Assembly: GCF_006838285.1 (NCBI RefSeq)
Contig: NZ_CP038228.1
Span: 3,162,001 to 3,226,000 of the forward strand
Source of the DNA: Xanthomonas translucens pv. cerealis
Lineage (GTDB): Bacteria; Pseudomonadota; Gammaproteobacteria; Xanthomonadales; Xanthomonadaceae
Direction: 5' to 3'
DNA: 64,000 bases
Shown: in pieces, positions 1 through 13,669 of the stretch
Layout: each line of letters begins with the position of its first letter
Position numbering within the stretch: position 1 is the stretch's first letter
Notes under the pieces: generated by a model
Told to the model about the DNA's origin: nothing
The model's database searches: none
What the model saw: the letters and a program-made list of their open reading frames with translations, nothing else
Made by a program: the position numbers and the translations under genes

Positions 1-111
1 GGCCCTGCCTTCGCGAACCAGCTGACCGCGGGAATCGCCGCTGGCCAGTTCCGAGGCCACGGTCCACATTGCCAACGCTTTGTTCCAGACCTTGCGATAA
101 ATCCGATTCAT
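1..111 (-). CDS. autotransporter/adhesin N-terminus (ESPR), partial
   Basis: This is the 5' end of a large secreted protein whose remainder lies off the left edge. The 37 visible codons begin MNRIYRKVWNKALAMW and continue to VASELASGDSRG. This is the extended signal peptide region (ESPR) found on type V secretion substrates such as YadA-like trimeric adhesins, classical autotransporters and filamentous haemagglutinins. The ATG is at 111-109, with GAGGAG about 8 nt upstream on the minus strand, so the start is well supported. The passenger and barrel are not visible, so the subtype (XadA-like trimeric or FhaB-like two-partner) cannot be decided here. Confidence 0.85.
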   Translation of the reverse strand, partial: MNRIYRKVWNKALAMWTVASELASGDSRGQLVREGRA

Positions 112-1293
112 CGACTACTGCTCCTCAAATTAGGCTGGTTTTTGGTCGAAAAGCCACCCTCGCCCGGCATTCCAGCCGGCCGACCCCCTGTCGGTATTTG
201 CGCCGCATCCCTGACCCGGAGCGCGAGAGGCGGGTGCCTGTCGCTGCGCGCCTGCCTTGATGAACCAAAGCAAAATGCGGAACTGTCTGGAGTGTTAACC
301 CCGCATCTTGATTACGTCAAGTTTTTGACTAAAACAGCACGAAGAGTGATAAAAGTCTCGAATTTATATAAAGATTGTTAATGTTTAGATAAATTTCAAT
401 AAAAACAAGACATTCCGCCAAATTCTCGGCACGGCACTTGCGATGCGTTGACATCCGGTGGAGGCGATATTCGCTGCTGCGCCAAGGGTTTGACATGTAC
501 CGACGCGACAGCGGCGAAGCGGCAAATGCACGCTCATCGCTCATCCGCATGCGGCCGTGTACAAGACCGACTGCGCAAACCCGAGCTGGTTGGGCGCAAA
601 AAGAGCACATGGAGACGAACGATCGGCCTGCTGTCGGCGACGGCAGATGTGCCCACCCGGTAGCCCCGGAGCCTTGAAGCGGCGGTGACCTCGGCCATCC
701 TCCGTGGAGCGCCGGGCGCCTGAGCCGATACACGGCCTGATTCAACCAAGGCCTGGCGGCGCTGGCGTGGCGACCTGGAGCTCATCGACCGTGATCCCCT
801 CACCCGGATCGGGCTTGTTGCAACGGTGGCGCGCCTAGAGACACCGGTGAACCTGCACGCTCAAGCGTGAGATGGCAACACGAGCGGGCGCCTTGAGTTA
901 CGCCGACGCGTGGCGCCTCGACGGCGCGGGCCGGGCAAGCGCGAGGATGCCGCCGATGCCGAATCCCCGGTGGGTCGAACCCCTGAGCCGCAGCGCTCGG
1001 GGCGAAGAAGATCGCCGTTTTGGCAACCCCCGATTTCCGGCACATCGATGGTGTGCTGCGTCGCCGTCATTGCATCGGGGCTGCGCATGCGGCCCTCCGC
1101 ATACCCGCGGCAGGCAGGGGCGACGTAGTTTGCCGCAGCCTGCGCCAGGCCCCTCCGCGCAAGCAATGGGGACTCCGAATCAGGTTCCAGGCGCAACGCC
1201 ACACGTATCAGGTGGCAGGCAATAACGCCGAGGATGCAGGTCGAAGCCGCCGGGCGGGTCACCGCCTTCGTCGAGATCGACACGCCGTACCGA
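112..1293. other. gene-poor intergenic region
   Basis: About 1.2 kb lies between the autotransporter start and the porin stop. Open frames exist on both strands, but they overlap one another, read as Arg/Ser/Pro-rich shadow protein, and show no recognisable domain, signal peptide or good ribosome-binding site. I see no tRNA, no IS end and no clear gene remnant. Only the AT-rich segment near 297-425 stands out. Confidence 0.5.
297..425. promoter_or_regulatory. AT-rich upstream region with short palindrome
   Basis: This is the only clearly AT-rich stretch in the first 2 kb. It lies about 190-310 nt upstream of the autotransporter start and probably holds its promoter. CTTGATTACGTCAAG at 307-321 is a 5-bp inverted repeat around a 5-nt centre and could be an operator. 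TTGACT (325-330) and GATAAA (348-353), 17 nt apart, form a candidate promoter, but on the plus strand, where no gene follows. The minus-strand promoter could not be fixed confidently. Confidence 0.35.
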
Positions 1294-2388
1294 CTAAAAG
1301 TAGAACCCCACGTTCAGATTGAAACGCGAATGCCACCTGGACCGGTCACCGTCGTCGATGGCAATGCCGTCGCCACCTGCGAACCACATGTTCTTGCCGG
1401 CGATCCAGTCCAGATAGGTCAGCATCGCGCCTCTTTTCACGCTGCAGCCAGTTACGTTCTGCATTGATTCGCGCACGCCAAGACGATCGTGGGACGGCAC
1501 CGTCATGCTGAAATTGTTGTAGCAGGTCACGTCGTCCAGCCAGCGCCCCTTGCCGAACGAATACGCGATGTTGGCGGTGGGCACGTCGGCTTCGGCAGCG
1601 ATCTCGAAGGGCGCCAGAAACGCCGACATGGCAATGCGATCGCCAGGCACATCGTAGCGATAGCGCGCCCATTGCAACTGGCCGGTCCAGCTGCCGCCGC
1701 TCCACTGCGCATGCACGGCCGCGCCGCGATGCCCGTGGAGGCTGCGGTCCTGGACATTCAATACGTGTCCGGAAAAGGTTGAAGCGCCCAGCAGGAGGGT
1801 GCCACGGCGAATGTCGTAGCGATGTTCGTAGCGGGCATTCCAACGATGGTATTCGCGATAGGGAGACAGCGCGGTGTCGGCGACATCGAACGAGTAGCGG
1901 TCCGTGCGCGCTCCATCGCCGTATTCGTCGCCCGAGAACCAGCCGACATGCACGGTATCCTTGCCGATGCTGCGCGCGAATACGACGCCCGGATCGTAAT
2001 CGTCTTCGATCCCGAGGTAGTAGCCGGAGCCGAACCAGAAACTGTTCGACGCGGTCGGCAACAATCCGAACGGCACCTGCTGGATGCCGGCTTTCACCAC
2101 GGTGTGGTCGTCGACGTTCCAGCCAAGGAAAGCGTGATGCACCGCGTCGAATCCGTCGTACCAACGATACTGCGCGGAAACGAAGAGCGGGCCTGTTCCC
2201 GCATTCACATCGACGCGCAGCAACTCCAGATCGAGCCGCTGCGTGGGACCGTAATCGCGCCAGCCGTAATTGAATCGGACCGCTCCGCCAAGCTTCGCGT
2301 ACGAGTCGGTATCCCGAGCATCCTGCGCATACGCCTGGCCGCTGCACGCAATGGCCAGCAGCAGCAAAATACCTGAATGAAATGACAT
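1294..2388 (-). CDS. porin-like outer-membrane beta-barrel protein
   Basis: This is a predicted outer-membrane protein of about 364 aa from the chosen start. I chose the ATG at 2388 because a signal peptide begins there: a short N-region, a hydrophobic LLLLAIA core and an AYA/Q cleavage site. An ATG 12 codons upstream at 2424 is possible but adds a polar leader. The mature part has many alternating aromatic/polar strands such as FVSAQYRWYDGF and TVHVGWFSGDEYG, and it ends in FNLNVGFYF. A terminal phenylalanine is the usual BAM-dependent barrel signature. A conserved-looking QVPFGLLP segment recalls OprO/OprP-type porins. The substrate is unknown. The gene is divergent from the chemoreceptor at 2549, with about 160 nt between the two starts. 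Confidence 0.7.
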   Translation of the reverse strand: MSFHSGILLLLAIACSGQAYAQDARDTDSYAKLGGAVRFNYGWRDYGPTQRLDLELLRVDVNAGTGPLFVSAQYRWYDGFDAVHHAFLGWNVDDHTVVKAGIQQVPFGLLPTASNSFWFGSGYYLGIEDDYDPGVVFARSIGKDTVHVGWFSGDEYGDGARTDRYSFDVADTALSPYREYHRWNARYEHRYDIRRGTLLLGASTFSGHVLNVQDRSLHGHRGAAVHAQWSGGSWTGQLQWARYRYDVPGDRIAMSAFLAPFEIAAEADVPTANIAYSFGKGRWLDDVTCYNNFSMTVPSHDRLGVRESMQNVTGCSVKRGAMLTYLDWIAGKNMWFAGGDGIAIDDGDRSRWHSRFNLNVGFYF

Positions 2389-2548
2389 GGATGTGGCCGC
2401 CTTCGCGTTGGTGTCGCCAGACATCTATCGGCCGCAATCGAGCCAGCATGAGGCGCACGGCGGGATTTAAGTTTCGTTTCCGCTCGTCGATACCTCAGCG
2501 TAGCGAAGTGTCCAGCAGGACACCTGAAAATCCATCCCCGGAGCACCA

Positions 2549-5176
2549 ATGAACAGGCCCCTAGTTCGCCGCAACAGCGTCGCCAGCCGTTTGATGATCG
2601 GCACCGGCATCCTGGCCCTGCTGTGTTTCGGCATGACCGCTGCCATCAGCTATTGGCGCAGTAGCCAGGCGTTGCTCGGGACGTCGCAAGGCATGCTGCG
2701 CGAAGTGGCGCGTCACCAAGCAAGCGAGATCTCGTCCGACATCGGGTCGGCGTTCAACACCGGGGCAACGCTGGCCAATACGTTCAGAATCCAGCGCGGC
2801 ATTGCCGGCGCGAGCCGCGATTCGGCGGCATTGGTGCTTCATGAGCAGCTGCGCCTGCAGAAGAACTGGCTTGGTATCAGTACGCTTTGGGAACCCAACG
2901 CATTCGACGGACACGACGCCAGCAACGTCGACGCCCCCTTCCATGATGCGACCGGCCGTTTCATGGTGTATTGGTCGTATCAAAAAGGCGAACTGGTGCG
3001 TGAAGCGCTGCACAGCTACGACAAGCCCGGCGAGGGCGACTGGTATCTCGCTGCGCGCAGGAGCCACGCGCCCGTGGTCATCGAGCCTTACTACTATCCG
3101 GTTGCCGGCATCGACACGCTGATGACGACGTTGAGCACGCCCGTCATGGAAGGCGATCATTTCCTCGGCACGGTCAATATCACCATTTCGCTCGACGCGC
3201 TGCAAAAGCGCGTGGCGACGCTGCGGCCGCTGGGCGTTGGGCAGGCGCTGCTGCTGTCGCCCACCGGCGCCGTGATGGCCAGCGCCGATGCCAAGCAGGT
3301 GGGCAAGAAGCTGACCGACGCCGGCACGCAGGCCATGCTGGCGAAAGTGCGCGCGGGGCAAGTGAGCAGCGACGAGGCCGCGATCGGTGGCGAAGATTGG
3401 CTGCGCGTGTTCGTCCCGATGCGGCTGGGCAAGGCACCGGAAATGTTCGCGCTCGGCATCATGGTGCCCAAACACCATGTCATGGCGCAGGCACGCACGT
3501 TGCTATGGGTCATCATCGCGGTGGGGCTGCTCTCGGCCGCTCTGCTGAGCGTGTGTCTGTACCTGTTGCTGCGGCGCCAGGTACTGGCGCCCCTCGCCGA
3601 GGCCGTCAAGGTATCTGCGGCGGTGTCCTCCGGCCAGTTGAACAGTCGCATCGAGCCGCGCCGCATGGACGAACTGGGCCAGCTGCTGCTCTCGATGGGC
3701 ACCATGCAGGCGCAGCTGCGCGCGGTCATCGAAGCGCAAGACCATATGGCCAGCCGGCACGACGCCGGCGAAATGAGTTACCGCATGGATGCAGCGCGTT
3801 TTCCAGGGGAGTACGGCCGCATGGTGGCCGGCACCAACAACCTGGTCGATGCGCATGTGCGGGTCCAGCGCGAGCTGGTGTCCGTCATGTCGCGCTACGC
3901 GGTAGGCGACATGCAGGCCGACATGCCGGCATTGCCGGGCGAGAAGGCGGCCCTCAGCGATGCGATGGCGGCAACCAAACACAATCTGCAGGCGATCAAT
4001 CGGCAGATTCTCGCCTTGGCGCAGGCAGCGGAGGCCGGCGACTTCTCGACCCGCGGGGATGCGAACGCGTTCGACCACGATTTCCGCAGCATGGTCGAAG
4101 GCTTGAACAACCTGATGCAGACGACCGACACCAACCTGGCCGAGCTGTCGCGGTTGTTGCGCGCCATCGCCGCCGGCGATCTCACAGTGCGCATGAGCGG
4201 CGAGTTCCGCGGCGTGTTCTCGCAGATGCGCGACGACGCCAATGCCACCGCCAGCCAGTTGGCGCAGATCGTCGGCAGCATCCAGACCTCGGCCGCATCG
4301 ATCAAGGGCGCCGCAAGCGAGATCGCCGCCGGCAACCAGGACCTGTCGCAGCGCACCGAGCAACAGGCCGCCAATCTGGAGGAAACCGCCGCCTCGATGG
4401 AGGAGCTCACCTCCACCGTCAAGCAGAACGCCGATGGCGCGCGCCAGGCCAACCAGCTTGCCATCGGTGCGGCCAGCGTGGCCGCGCAGGGCGGCCAGGT
4501 CGTGGACAAGGTCGTCGAGACCATGAGCGGCATCGAAGCCTCGTCCAAGAAGATTGCCGACATCATCTCGGTCATCGACGGCATCGCGTTCCAGACCAAC
4601 ATCCTGGCATTGAACGCGGCCGTGGAAGCGGCGCGTGCCGGCGAACAGGGCCGCGGCTTTGCGGTAGTGGCCTCGGAAGTACGCATGTTGGCACAGCGTT
4701 CCTCCGGCGCGGCCAAGGAGATCAAGGATCTCATCCAAGACTCGGTACAGCGCGTGGCCGAAGGTTCCACGCTGGTGCACAGCGCCGGCGAGACCATGAG
4801 CGAGGTAGTGGCCAGCGTGCAGCGGGTCACCGACATCATGGGCGAGATCTCCGCCGCGTCGCAGGAACAATCGGCCGGCATCGAGCAGGTCAACCAGACC
4901 ATCACCCAGATGGACGAGGCCACCCAGCAGAACGCGGCACTGGTGGAAGAAGCCACCGCCGCCGCTCGCTCGCTCGAGGACCAGGCGGTGCAGCTCACCG
5001 AAGCGGTCGCGGTGTTCAAGATCGGCGCCAGCCATGCGGTTGAGGCAAAGCGGGCCGCGCCAGGACCGGCGGCGGCGCCGGTGGTCAAGGTGGCGACGGC
5101 CGGCCGCGCTGCCACGTCCAGGCCGCGTGCTTTGGTTGCCGCTCCCAGCAACGAAAGCAGCTGGACGGAATTCTGA
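2549..5176 (+). CDS. methyl-accepting chemotaxis protein with Cache-type sensor
   Basis: This is a transmembrane chemoreceptor of 875 aa. TM1 is at about 15-35. A periplasmic Cache-like ligand domain follows (about 40-315, including the [13 protein letters not shown] region), then TM2 at about 320-343. A long stretch of HAMP-like repeats (about 345-560) precedes the cytoplasmic signalling coiled coil. The hairpin tip ([20 protein letters not shown]) lies near residues 679-698; it binds CheA and CheW. The protein ends in SSWTEF, which fits the xWxxF tether that recruits CheR methyltransferase in Tar/Tsr-type receptors. It stands alone, with no che genes visible. The divergent neighbour is a porin, and I infer but cannot show that they respond to related ligands. 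Confidence 0.93.
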   Translation: MNRPLVRRNSVASRLMIGTGILALLCFGMTAAISYWRSSQALLGTSQGMLREVARHQASEISSDIGSAFNTGATLANTFRIQRGIAGASRDSAALVLHEQLRLQKNWLGISTLWEPNAFDGHDASNVDAPFHDATGRFMVYWSYQKGELVREALHSYDKPGEGDWYLAARRSHAPVVIEPYYYPVAGIDTLMTTLSTPVMEGDHFLGTVNITISLDALQKRVATLRPLGVGQALLLSPTGAVMASADAKQVGKKLTDAGTQAMLAKVRAGQVSSDEAAIGGEDWLRVFVPMRLGKAPEMFALGIMVPKHHVMAQARTLLWVIIAVGLLSAALLSVCLYLLLRRQVLAPLAEAVKVSAAVSSGQLNSRIEPRRMDELGQLLLSMGTMQAQLRAVIEAQDHMASRHDAGEMSYRMDAARFPGEYGRMVAGTNNLVDAHVRVQRELVSVMSRYAVGDMQADMPALPGEKAALSDAMAATKHNLQAINRQILALAQAAEAGDFSTRGDANAFDHDFRSMVEGLNNLMQTTDTNLAELSRLLRAIAAGDLTVRMSGEFRGVFSQMRDDANATASQLAQIVGSIQTSAASIKGAASEIAAGNQDLSQRTEQQAANLEETAASMEELTSTVKQNADGARQANQLAIGAASVAAQGGQVVDKVVETMSGIEASSKKIADIISVIDGIAFQTNILALNAAVEAARAGEQGRGFAVVASEVRMLAQRSSGAAKEIKDLIQDSVQRVAEGSTLVHSAGETMSEVVASVQRVTDIMGEISAASQEQSAGIEQVNQTITQMDEATQQNAALVEEATAAARSLEDQAVQLTEAVAVFKIGASHAVEAKRAAPGPAAAPVVKVATAGRAATSRPRALVAAPSNESSWTEF

Positions 5177-5345
5177 CCAAGGCCGGCGCGGGGCGCCCAG
5201 GTCGGCGCGCTGGCTGCGTTGGGTCTAGCTGCAGTCCTTGATGTTCAAGCAGCGCCGGCGCCGCGAGCGCGCGAAGGCCCGCGCCCGCGCCGGCTTGCGT
5301 TCGCGCCGCCACGTCCTCCTTGGCGGACGCGGCAGCAGCGGATGC

Positions 5346-9419
<4,074 letters not shown>

Positions 9420-9459
9420 GTCCGGGGAACCGTGTGAGGTAAACGGGCTGCGTAGTGTA

Positions 9460-9639
9460 GCCGGGACCGCGGGGACCGGGGACCGGGACCGGGACCGGGA
9501 AAGCATGAACCCGCAGCGGCAGGGTTCACGCAAAACGCAAACCAGGAGCGACAGTCGGCTTCACTGCATTGCACAGCAGACTCTCAGCCGTGGCGCACCT
9601 ACTTTTCCGGGTCCGCGGTCCCCGGCCCCCGGTCCCGGC
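9460..9639. repeat. heptad-arm inverted repeat, purL/dsbC intergenic
   Basis: The element starts GCCGGGACC and ends GGTCCCGGC, 180 bp in all. The left arm (9460-9500) holds GGGGACC and GGGACC units. The right arm (about 9606-9639) holds the complement. About 105 bp between the arms is non-repetitive. It fills most of the gap between the purL start and the dsbC stop, and would form a long GC-rich stem in dsbC read-through transcripts or in the purL leader. Confidence 0.8.
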
Positions 9640-9643
9640 AACC

Positions 9644-10450
9644 TCAGCGGCTCCCCCCCGCCCGACCCGCCTCGGCCGCACGCTTGTCCAGCGCCTCGCG
9701 CAGCTGCGCCGGCGGCAGGTAGCCGCCGAGCTGGGTGCCGTCCGGGGCGAAGATCGCCGGGGTGCCGTTGACGCCCAGGCGCTGGCCCAGGTTGTACTGC
9801 ATGGTCACCGGATTCTTGCAGCTGGTCGCGCTCGGCACCTTGCCGTTGGCCTTGGCCTCGGTCAGCGCCGTCTTCTTGTCGGCCGCGCACCACACCGCGA
9901 CCATGTCCTTGTAGTCCTGGCTGCCCAGGCCCATGCGCGGAAACGCCAGGTACTCCACCGCGATGCCTTGCTTGTTGAGCTCGGCGATCTCGCTGTGCAG
10001 CTTGCGGCAGTAGCCGCATTCGATGTCGGTGAACACGCTGATGGTGTATTTCGGATTGGCCGGGGCGAACACGATGCGCTCGCTGCGCGGCGCCGATTCC
10101 AGCAGCCTGCGGCGGTAGCTCAGCAGGCCTTCGCTGGAGGCGACCTGCCTTTCGTGAATGTCGAACGGCTGCGCCTGGAACAGGTAGCGGCCGTCGTCGG
10201 ACACGTACAGCACCTGCCCGCCGACCACCACTTCGCGGAAGCCCGGGAACGGTGCGGCGCCGATGAAATCGGGCTTGAAGTTCGGATCCAGCTGCAGTAG
10301 CGCCGCACGCACGCGCTGGTCGCCTGGGGCGCCGACAGCGGCGGCGGCCGGCTTGGTCTGGGCGGCGGCAGCGCCGGTGGGCGAAGCCGGCTGCGCACAG
10401 GCGGAAAGAGTCGTGGCGCCCAGCAGCGCAAAAAGAGCAAAACGAAGCAT
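9644..10450 (-). CDS. dsbC: DsbC-family thiol:disulfide isomerase, probable lipoprotein
   Basis: This is a periplasmic disulfide isomerase of 268 aa. An N-terminal signal ends in LSAC (Cys18), a plausible lipobox, so the protein may be lipid-anchored rather than soluble as in E. coli. The dimerisation region covers roughly residues 45-115 (PFPGFREVVVGGQVLYVSDD). A thioredoxin-fold domain follows with the active site CGYC at about 144-147 in FTDIECGYCRKLH. The cis-Pro loop is in GVNGTPAIF. A second cysteine pair (WCAADK...TSCKNP) matches the structural disulfide of DsbC. It lies downstream of xerD on the same strand, as in many gammaproteobacteria (xerD-dsbC). Confidence 0.93.
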   Translation of the reverse strand: MLRFALFALLGATTLSACAQPASPTGAAAAQTKPAAAAVGAPGDQRVRAALLQLDPNFKPDFIGAAPFPGFREVVVGGQVLYVSDDGRYLFQAQPFDIHERQVASSEGLLSYRRRLLESAPRSERIVFAPANPKYTISVFTDIECGYCRKLHSEIAELNKQGIAVEYLAFPRMGLGSQDYKDMVAVWCAADKKTALTEAKANGKVPSATSCKNPVTMQYNLGQRLGVNGTPAIFAPDGTQLGGYLPPAQLREALDKRAAEAGRAGGSR

Positions 10451-10572
10451 TAGCTATCCATGAGGCGGCGAATCTGCCGGATTGTCGCATACCGATTGGT
10501 CCGCTCCATGTAGCCAGCCTGAGTGGCCGCGGCACCGCCCGCGCAAACGGACACGGGCGCCGCCCGGACGCC

Positions 10573-11547
10573 TCAGCCGCGCGGATGGTGCTTGCTGTGC
10601 AGCTTCTGCAGGTGTTCGCGCGCGACCAGGGTGTAGATCTGGGTGGTGGACAACGAACTGTGGCCGAGCAGCATCTGCAGCGCGCGCAGGTCGGCGCCGC
10701 GGTTGAGCAGGTGGGTGGCGAAGCTGTGGCGCAGCCCATGCGGGCTGACCGAAGTCGGGTCGATGCCGGCCAGCGCCGCATAGCGCTTGACCAGGCCCCA
10801 GAACTGCTGCCGGCTCAGCGGATGCCGCGCCGTATCGATGAACATCGGCACGGTGCCGTCGCTGGCCGGCACCGTCTGCCCCGCCGCCAGCGCCGGCCGC
10901 GCCGTGTCCAGGTAGCGCTGCAGCCAGTGCTGCGATTCCTCGCCCAGCGGCACCAGGCGTTCCTTGCTGCCCTTGCCGGTGACGCGCAGCACGCCCTGGC
11001 GCAGGTTCACCGCGTTCGCCGGCAGGTTGACCAGCTCGCTGACCCGCAGCCCGGCCGCGTACATCAGCTCGAGCATGGCGCGGTCGCGCAGGCCGGCCGG
11101 ATCGGTGTCGTCCGGCGCTGCCAGTAGCGCGTCGATCTGGCTTTCGGCCAGCGCCTTGGGCAGGGAGCGCGGCAGCTTGGGCGGGTCGATCAGCGCGGTC
11201 GGATCGTCGCTGCGCTCGCCGCGGCGCAGGCGCAAGGCGAAGAACGCGCGCAGCGAAGACAGCCAGCGCGCGTTGCTGCGCTGCGAATAGCCCAGCCGGG
11301 TGCGCCAGGCCAGGTAGTCGAACAAGGCCTGGCGATCGGCCCCGGGAAGGCCGCCGCCGGCGCCGTCGCGCCAGCGCGCGAAGCCTTCCAGGTCGCGCCG
11401 ATAGCTGTCCAGACTCTGCCGCGCCAGCCCCTGCTCGGCCCAGGCCGTATCCAGGAACTGCTGGATCGCGATGGCATCGGCATCGCGCAGCGGGGCGAGC
11501 CGTTGCGCCTGTTGGCGGCGTTCGGCGGGGGTGCGGAGTTCGGGCAT
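10573..11547 (-). CDS. xerD: tyrosine recombinase XerD
   Basis: This is a site-specific recombinase that acts with XerC at dif to resolve chromosome dimers. It is 324 aa, slightly longer than E. coli XerD (298). The N-terminal SAM-like core-binding domain (about 28-115) includes [17 protein letters not shown]. The catalytic domain has the first Arg in the [12 protein letters not shown] block, then [12 protein letters not shown] (about 267-278), [13 protein letters not shown] and the nucleophile Tyr305. The start at 11547 gives [12 protein letters not shown]; about 20 residues precede the usual XerD N-terminus. A heptad tandem repeat sits 14 nt upstream of the start codon. dsbC follows at 10450. 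Confidence 0.95.
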   Translation of the reverse strand: MPELRTPAERRQQAQRLAPLRDADAIAIQQFLDTAWAEQGLARQSLDSYRRDLEGFARWRDGAGGGLPGADRQALFDYLAWRTRLGYSQRSNARWLSSLRAFFALRLRRGERSDDPTALIDPPKLPRSLPKALAESQIDALLAAPDDTDPAGLRDRAMLELMYAAGLRVSELVNLPANAVNLRQGVLRVTGKGSKERLVPLGEESQHWLQRYLDTARPALAAGQTVPASDGTVPMFIDTARHPLSRQQFWGLVKRYAALAGIDPTSVSPHGLRHSFATHLLNRGADLRALQMLLGHSSLSTTQIYTLVAREHLQKLHSKHHPRG

Positions 11548-11560
11548 CGGGGGAGCTTAC

Positions 11561-11630
11561 GGGACTCGGGGACCGGGGACCGGGGACCGGGGACCGGGGA
11601 CCGGGGACCGGGGACCGGGGACCGGGGAAA
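11561..11630. repeat. heptanucleotide tandem repeat (GGGGACC)8
   Basis: Seventy bases divide cleanly into ten 7-mers: GGGACTC, eight perfect GGGGACC copies (11568-11623), then GGGGAAA. It lies in the 154-bp divergent spacer between xerD (start 11547) and the RDD gene (start about 11702), so it overlaps the promoter or leader region of both. Eight perfect copies are slippage-prone and this is a good VNTR candidate. No complementary right arm is visible, unlike the other heptad elements in the window. Confidence 0.9.
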
Positions 11631-11701
11631 GCTTAACGCCGACGTTGCACGACGCAAGGCGGTGACGGCCGGTGACGCGCCGCTGGCGCTGCCGCTAAGC
11701 T

Positions 11702-12184
11702 GTGGCGATGACCGCCGCGTCCACCGCCACCGCTTCCCGTCCGCGCGCGCTGCTGTCGTGGCGGCTGCTGGCGCTGTTCTACGATGCCTGGCCGGTGCTG
11801 GCACTGTGGTTCGCGATCTCCGCGCTGTTCACCCTGGGCTACACGCTCGAAGGCCACGCGCCGCGCGAGAACATCGCTCCATTCAGCGCCCTGCAGTGGC
11901 TGTTGTGGCTGTGCTGCTGGCTGGCCGCCGGGCTGTACGCGACGCTGAGCTGGCGCCGCGGCGGCCAGACCCTGGGCATGCGCCCGTGGCGGCTGCGCCT
12001 GCATGGCGCCGATGGCGGCACGCCGACCTGGGGCGCGCTATGGCGGCGCTACCTGGTCGGCACGCTGTCTCTGCTGCTGGGCGGGCTGGGGTTCTGGTGG
12101 GCGCTGCTGGATCGCGAACGCTTGACCTGGCACGACCGTACCAGCAGGACGCGGTTGGTTCGACTTCCGAAACACAAGCCCTGA
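11702..12184 (+). CDS. RDD family membrane protein
   Basis: This is a small inner-membrane protein of 160 aa (158 if the second ATG at 11708 is used). RDD proteins are named for conserved Arg and Asp residues. Here they fit the first helix region (SWRLLALFYDAWPVLALWF), a second TM around 62-82 (LQWLLWLCCWLAAGLYATL), the QTLGMRPWRLRLHGADG loop, and a final TM near 122-140 followed by WHDRTSRTRLV. The family's biochemical role is largely unknown; some members are Na+/H+ antiporter-like. The last 136 bp overlap the 3' end of an antisense frame starting at 12558. Confidence 0.85.
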   Translation: MAMTAASTATASRPRALLSWRLLALFYDAWPVLALWFAISALFTLGYTLEGHAPRENIAPFSALQWLLWLCCWLAAGLYATLSWRRGGQTLGMRPWRLRLHGADGGTPTWGALWRRYLVGTLSLLLGGLGFWWALLDRERLTWHDRTSRTRLVRLPKHKP

Positions 12185-12558
12185 CCGCACGCAGGCGCAC
12201 GCGGCGAACCCGATGCCGTGTCAATGCCACTGCGACGCAAGGCGCTGCGTTCAGTCCGGACGCGCCAGGCGCACCGCGGCGCGGCGCGGCGCAACACCTG
12301 CCCCAGTACATGGCCCGCCCAATACAGCAATAGCAACAGCGGCGGCACCAGCAGCAGGTAACCGGCAACCCAGGACATGCCGCGCAACCAGGCATCGGCC
12401 CAGAGCGCATCCGGCAACAGCAACTGCGGGGTCAACGGAAGTTGCAGCAACACGAAGTGCCCTTTGTCGTCGGCACCTTGGGCACCCCCCACACACAACG
12501 CAGCCGGTACTGCATACAGCAGGCACAAGCCCACGCCGAGCAGGCTCAACCGGCGCAT
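12049..12558 (-). CDS. hypothetical two-TM protein, third gene of lptFG operon
   Basis: I do not recognise this protein. It starts 4 nt after the lptG stop and on the same strand, so it is very likely co-transcribed with lptFG. The first 95 residues look real: an N-terminal hydrophobic segment (LLGVGLCLLYAVPAALCVGG), a Leu/Pro-rich middle and a strong TM (GYLLLVPPLLLLLYWAGHVLG). After about residue 95 the sequence becomes Arg/Ser/Pro-rich and runs antisense into the RDD gene for 136 bp. The native protein probably ended earlier, so the tail looks like read-through after loss of a stop or a frameshift. I am confident of the start but not of the 3' end. Confidence 0.55.
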   Translation of the reverse strand: MRRLSLLGVGLCLLYAVPAALCVGGAQGADDKGHFVLLQLPLTPQLLLPDALWADAWLRGMSWVAGYLLLVPPLLLLLYWAGHVLGQVLRRAAPRCAWRVRTERSALRRSGIDTASGSPRAPACGQGLCFGSRTNRVLLVRSCQVKRSRSSSAHQNPSPPSSRDSVPTR

Positions 12559-12562
12559 CGAC

Positions 12563-13669
12563 TCAACTGCTGCGTTTGCGGAACAACAACCACGACACGG
12601 TCAGCATCACCAGCGGCGGCAACGCGTAGGCGATGCGGTAGTCGAACTTGAGCGCGCCGGCCATGCGCCCGAAGAACAGCTGCAGCAGCCAGAACACCAG
12701 CGCGAACAGGATGCCCAGGAACAGGCGCTTGCCCATACCGCCACTGCGCAGCGCGCCGAACGCGAACGGAATGGCGGCAAAGCACAGCGCCAGCACGTTG
12801 ACCGGATAAAACCAGCGGCTCCAGTACTGGTCCTCGTAGTCGCGCGCGTCCAGGCCATTGCGGCGCCGGTACTCGATGCTGGTGTGCAGATCGTGCGCGG
12901 ACAGGTTGCGCGGCTTGGCCAGGCCCGAGGCCAGCGCGGCGGCGTCCAGCCGCGAGGCCCACGGCAGGCTGTCGAACTTCTCGCGCTGCACCGCGCGCTC
13001 GGCGAAGGTATCGCGGTACACCTGCTTCAGGGTCCAGCCGCTGCTGCGGTGCTCGGCGGTGGTGGCGTGGGTCAGCGAGGCCAGGCGCCCGGCCTGGTCC
13101 AGCGTGTACAGGCGCACGTCGCGCAGTTCCAGCCAGGTGCCGCCGGCCTCCTCCAGATGCTCTTCGCCGCTCTGCGCGTTGAGGAAGGTGTCGCCTTCGC
13201 GCGCCCACAACCCGGAGTAACGGGCCATGCTCATGTTGCCGTTGTACTTGGCGTTGGCCTTGATCGCATCGGCCTGGTTCTGCGCCCACGGCGCCAGGGT
13301 CTCGCCGCTGAACACCATCGCCACGGTCAGCACCAACATCGTCGCCGCCGCGGCCATGCTCAGCCGCCGCCGCGACAGGCCCAGCGCGCGCAACGCGGTC
13401 AGCTCGGAGGTGGCCGCCAGCTGCCCCAGGCCCATCAGCACGCCGATCACCGCCCCGGTCGGGAACAGGGTGTAGGCGCGCCGCGGCACCGTGTAGGCGA
13501 CGAACGCCACGGCGTGGCCGAGGCTGTAGCTGCCCTTGCCGATGTCCTTGAATTCGTTGGACAAGGCCATGATCACGTCGAGTCCGAGCAGGACCGCCCA
13601 GGTCAGCAGGACGGTACCGAGCACGGCGCGGCCGACGTAGACGTCGTGCAGGTTCGGACGCAGCCTCAT
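12563..13669 (-). CDS. lptG: LPS export ABC transporter permease LptG
   Basis: This is one of the two permeases of the LptB2FG complex, which extracts LPS from the inner membrane and drives it along the Lpt bridge. It is 368 aa from the ATG at 13669, which overlaps the lptF stop as ATGA; the frame continues upstream but only inside lptF. The layout is that of the family: TMs near 20-40, 60-80 and 100-120, a periplasmic beta-jellyroll-like domain (about 130-270), and three more TMs in the C-terminal third (YPVNVLALCFAAIPFAFGAL to LPPLVMLTVSWLLF). It ends in RKRSS, and an unknown membrane protein follows 4 nt on. Confidence 0.94.
   Translation of the reverse strand: MRLRPNLHDVYVGRAVLGTVLLTWAVLLGLDVIMALSNEFKDIGKGSYSLGHAVAFVAYTVPRRAYTLFPTGAVIGVLMGLGQLAATSELTALRALGLSRRRLSMAAAATMLVLTVAMVFSGETLAPWAQNQADAIKANAKYNGNMSMARYSGLWAREGDTFLNAQSGEEHLEEAGGTWLELRDVRLYTLDQAGRLASLTHATTAEHRSSGWTLKQVYRDTFAERAVQREKFDSLPWASRLDAAALASGLAKPRNLSAHDLHTSIEYRRRNGLDARDYEDQYWSRWFYPVNVLALCFAAIPFAFGALRSGGMGKRLFLGILFALVFWLLQLFFGRMAGALKFDYRIAYALPPLVMLTVSWLLFRKRSS

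Noticed and set aside
329..1283. Several overlapping open frames in the first 1.3 kb
   Set aside because: They overlap on both strands, have no RBS or signal peptide and no recognisable family, and the composition is that of random GC-rich DNA.
9460..9639. REP element with GTAG head
   Set aside because: GTAGCCGGG occurs at the left end here, but the other copies have GAAG, TGAG or GCGG in front, so the GTAG head is not a family property.
11561..11630. CRISPR array
   Set aside because: Units are 7 bp, directly adjacent, with no spacers and no cas genes.
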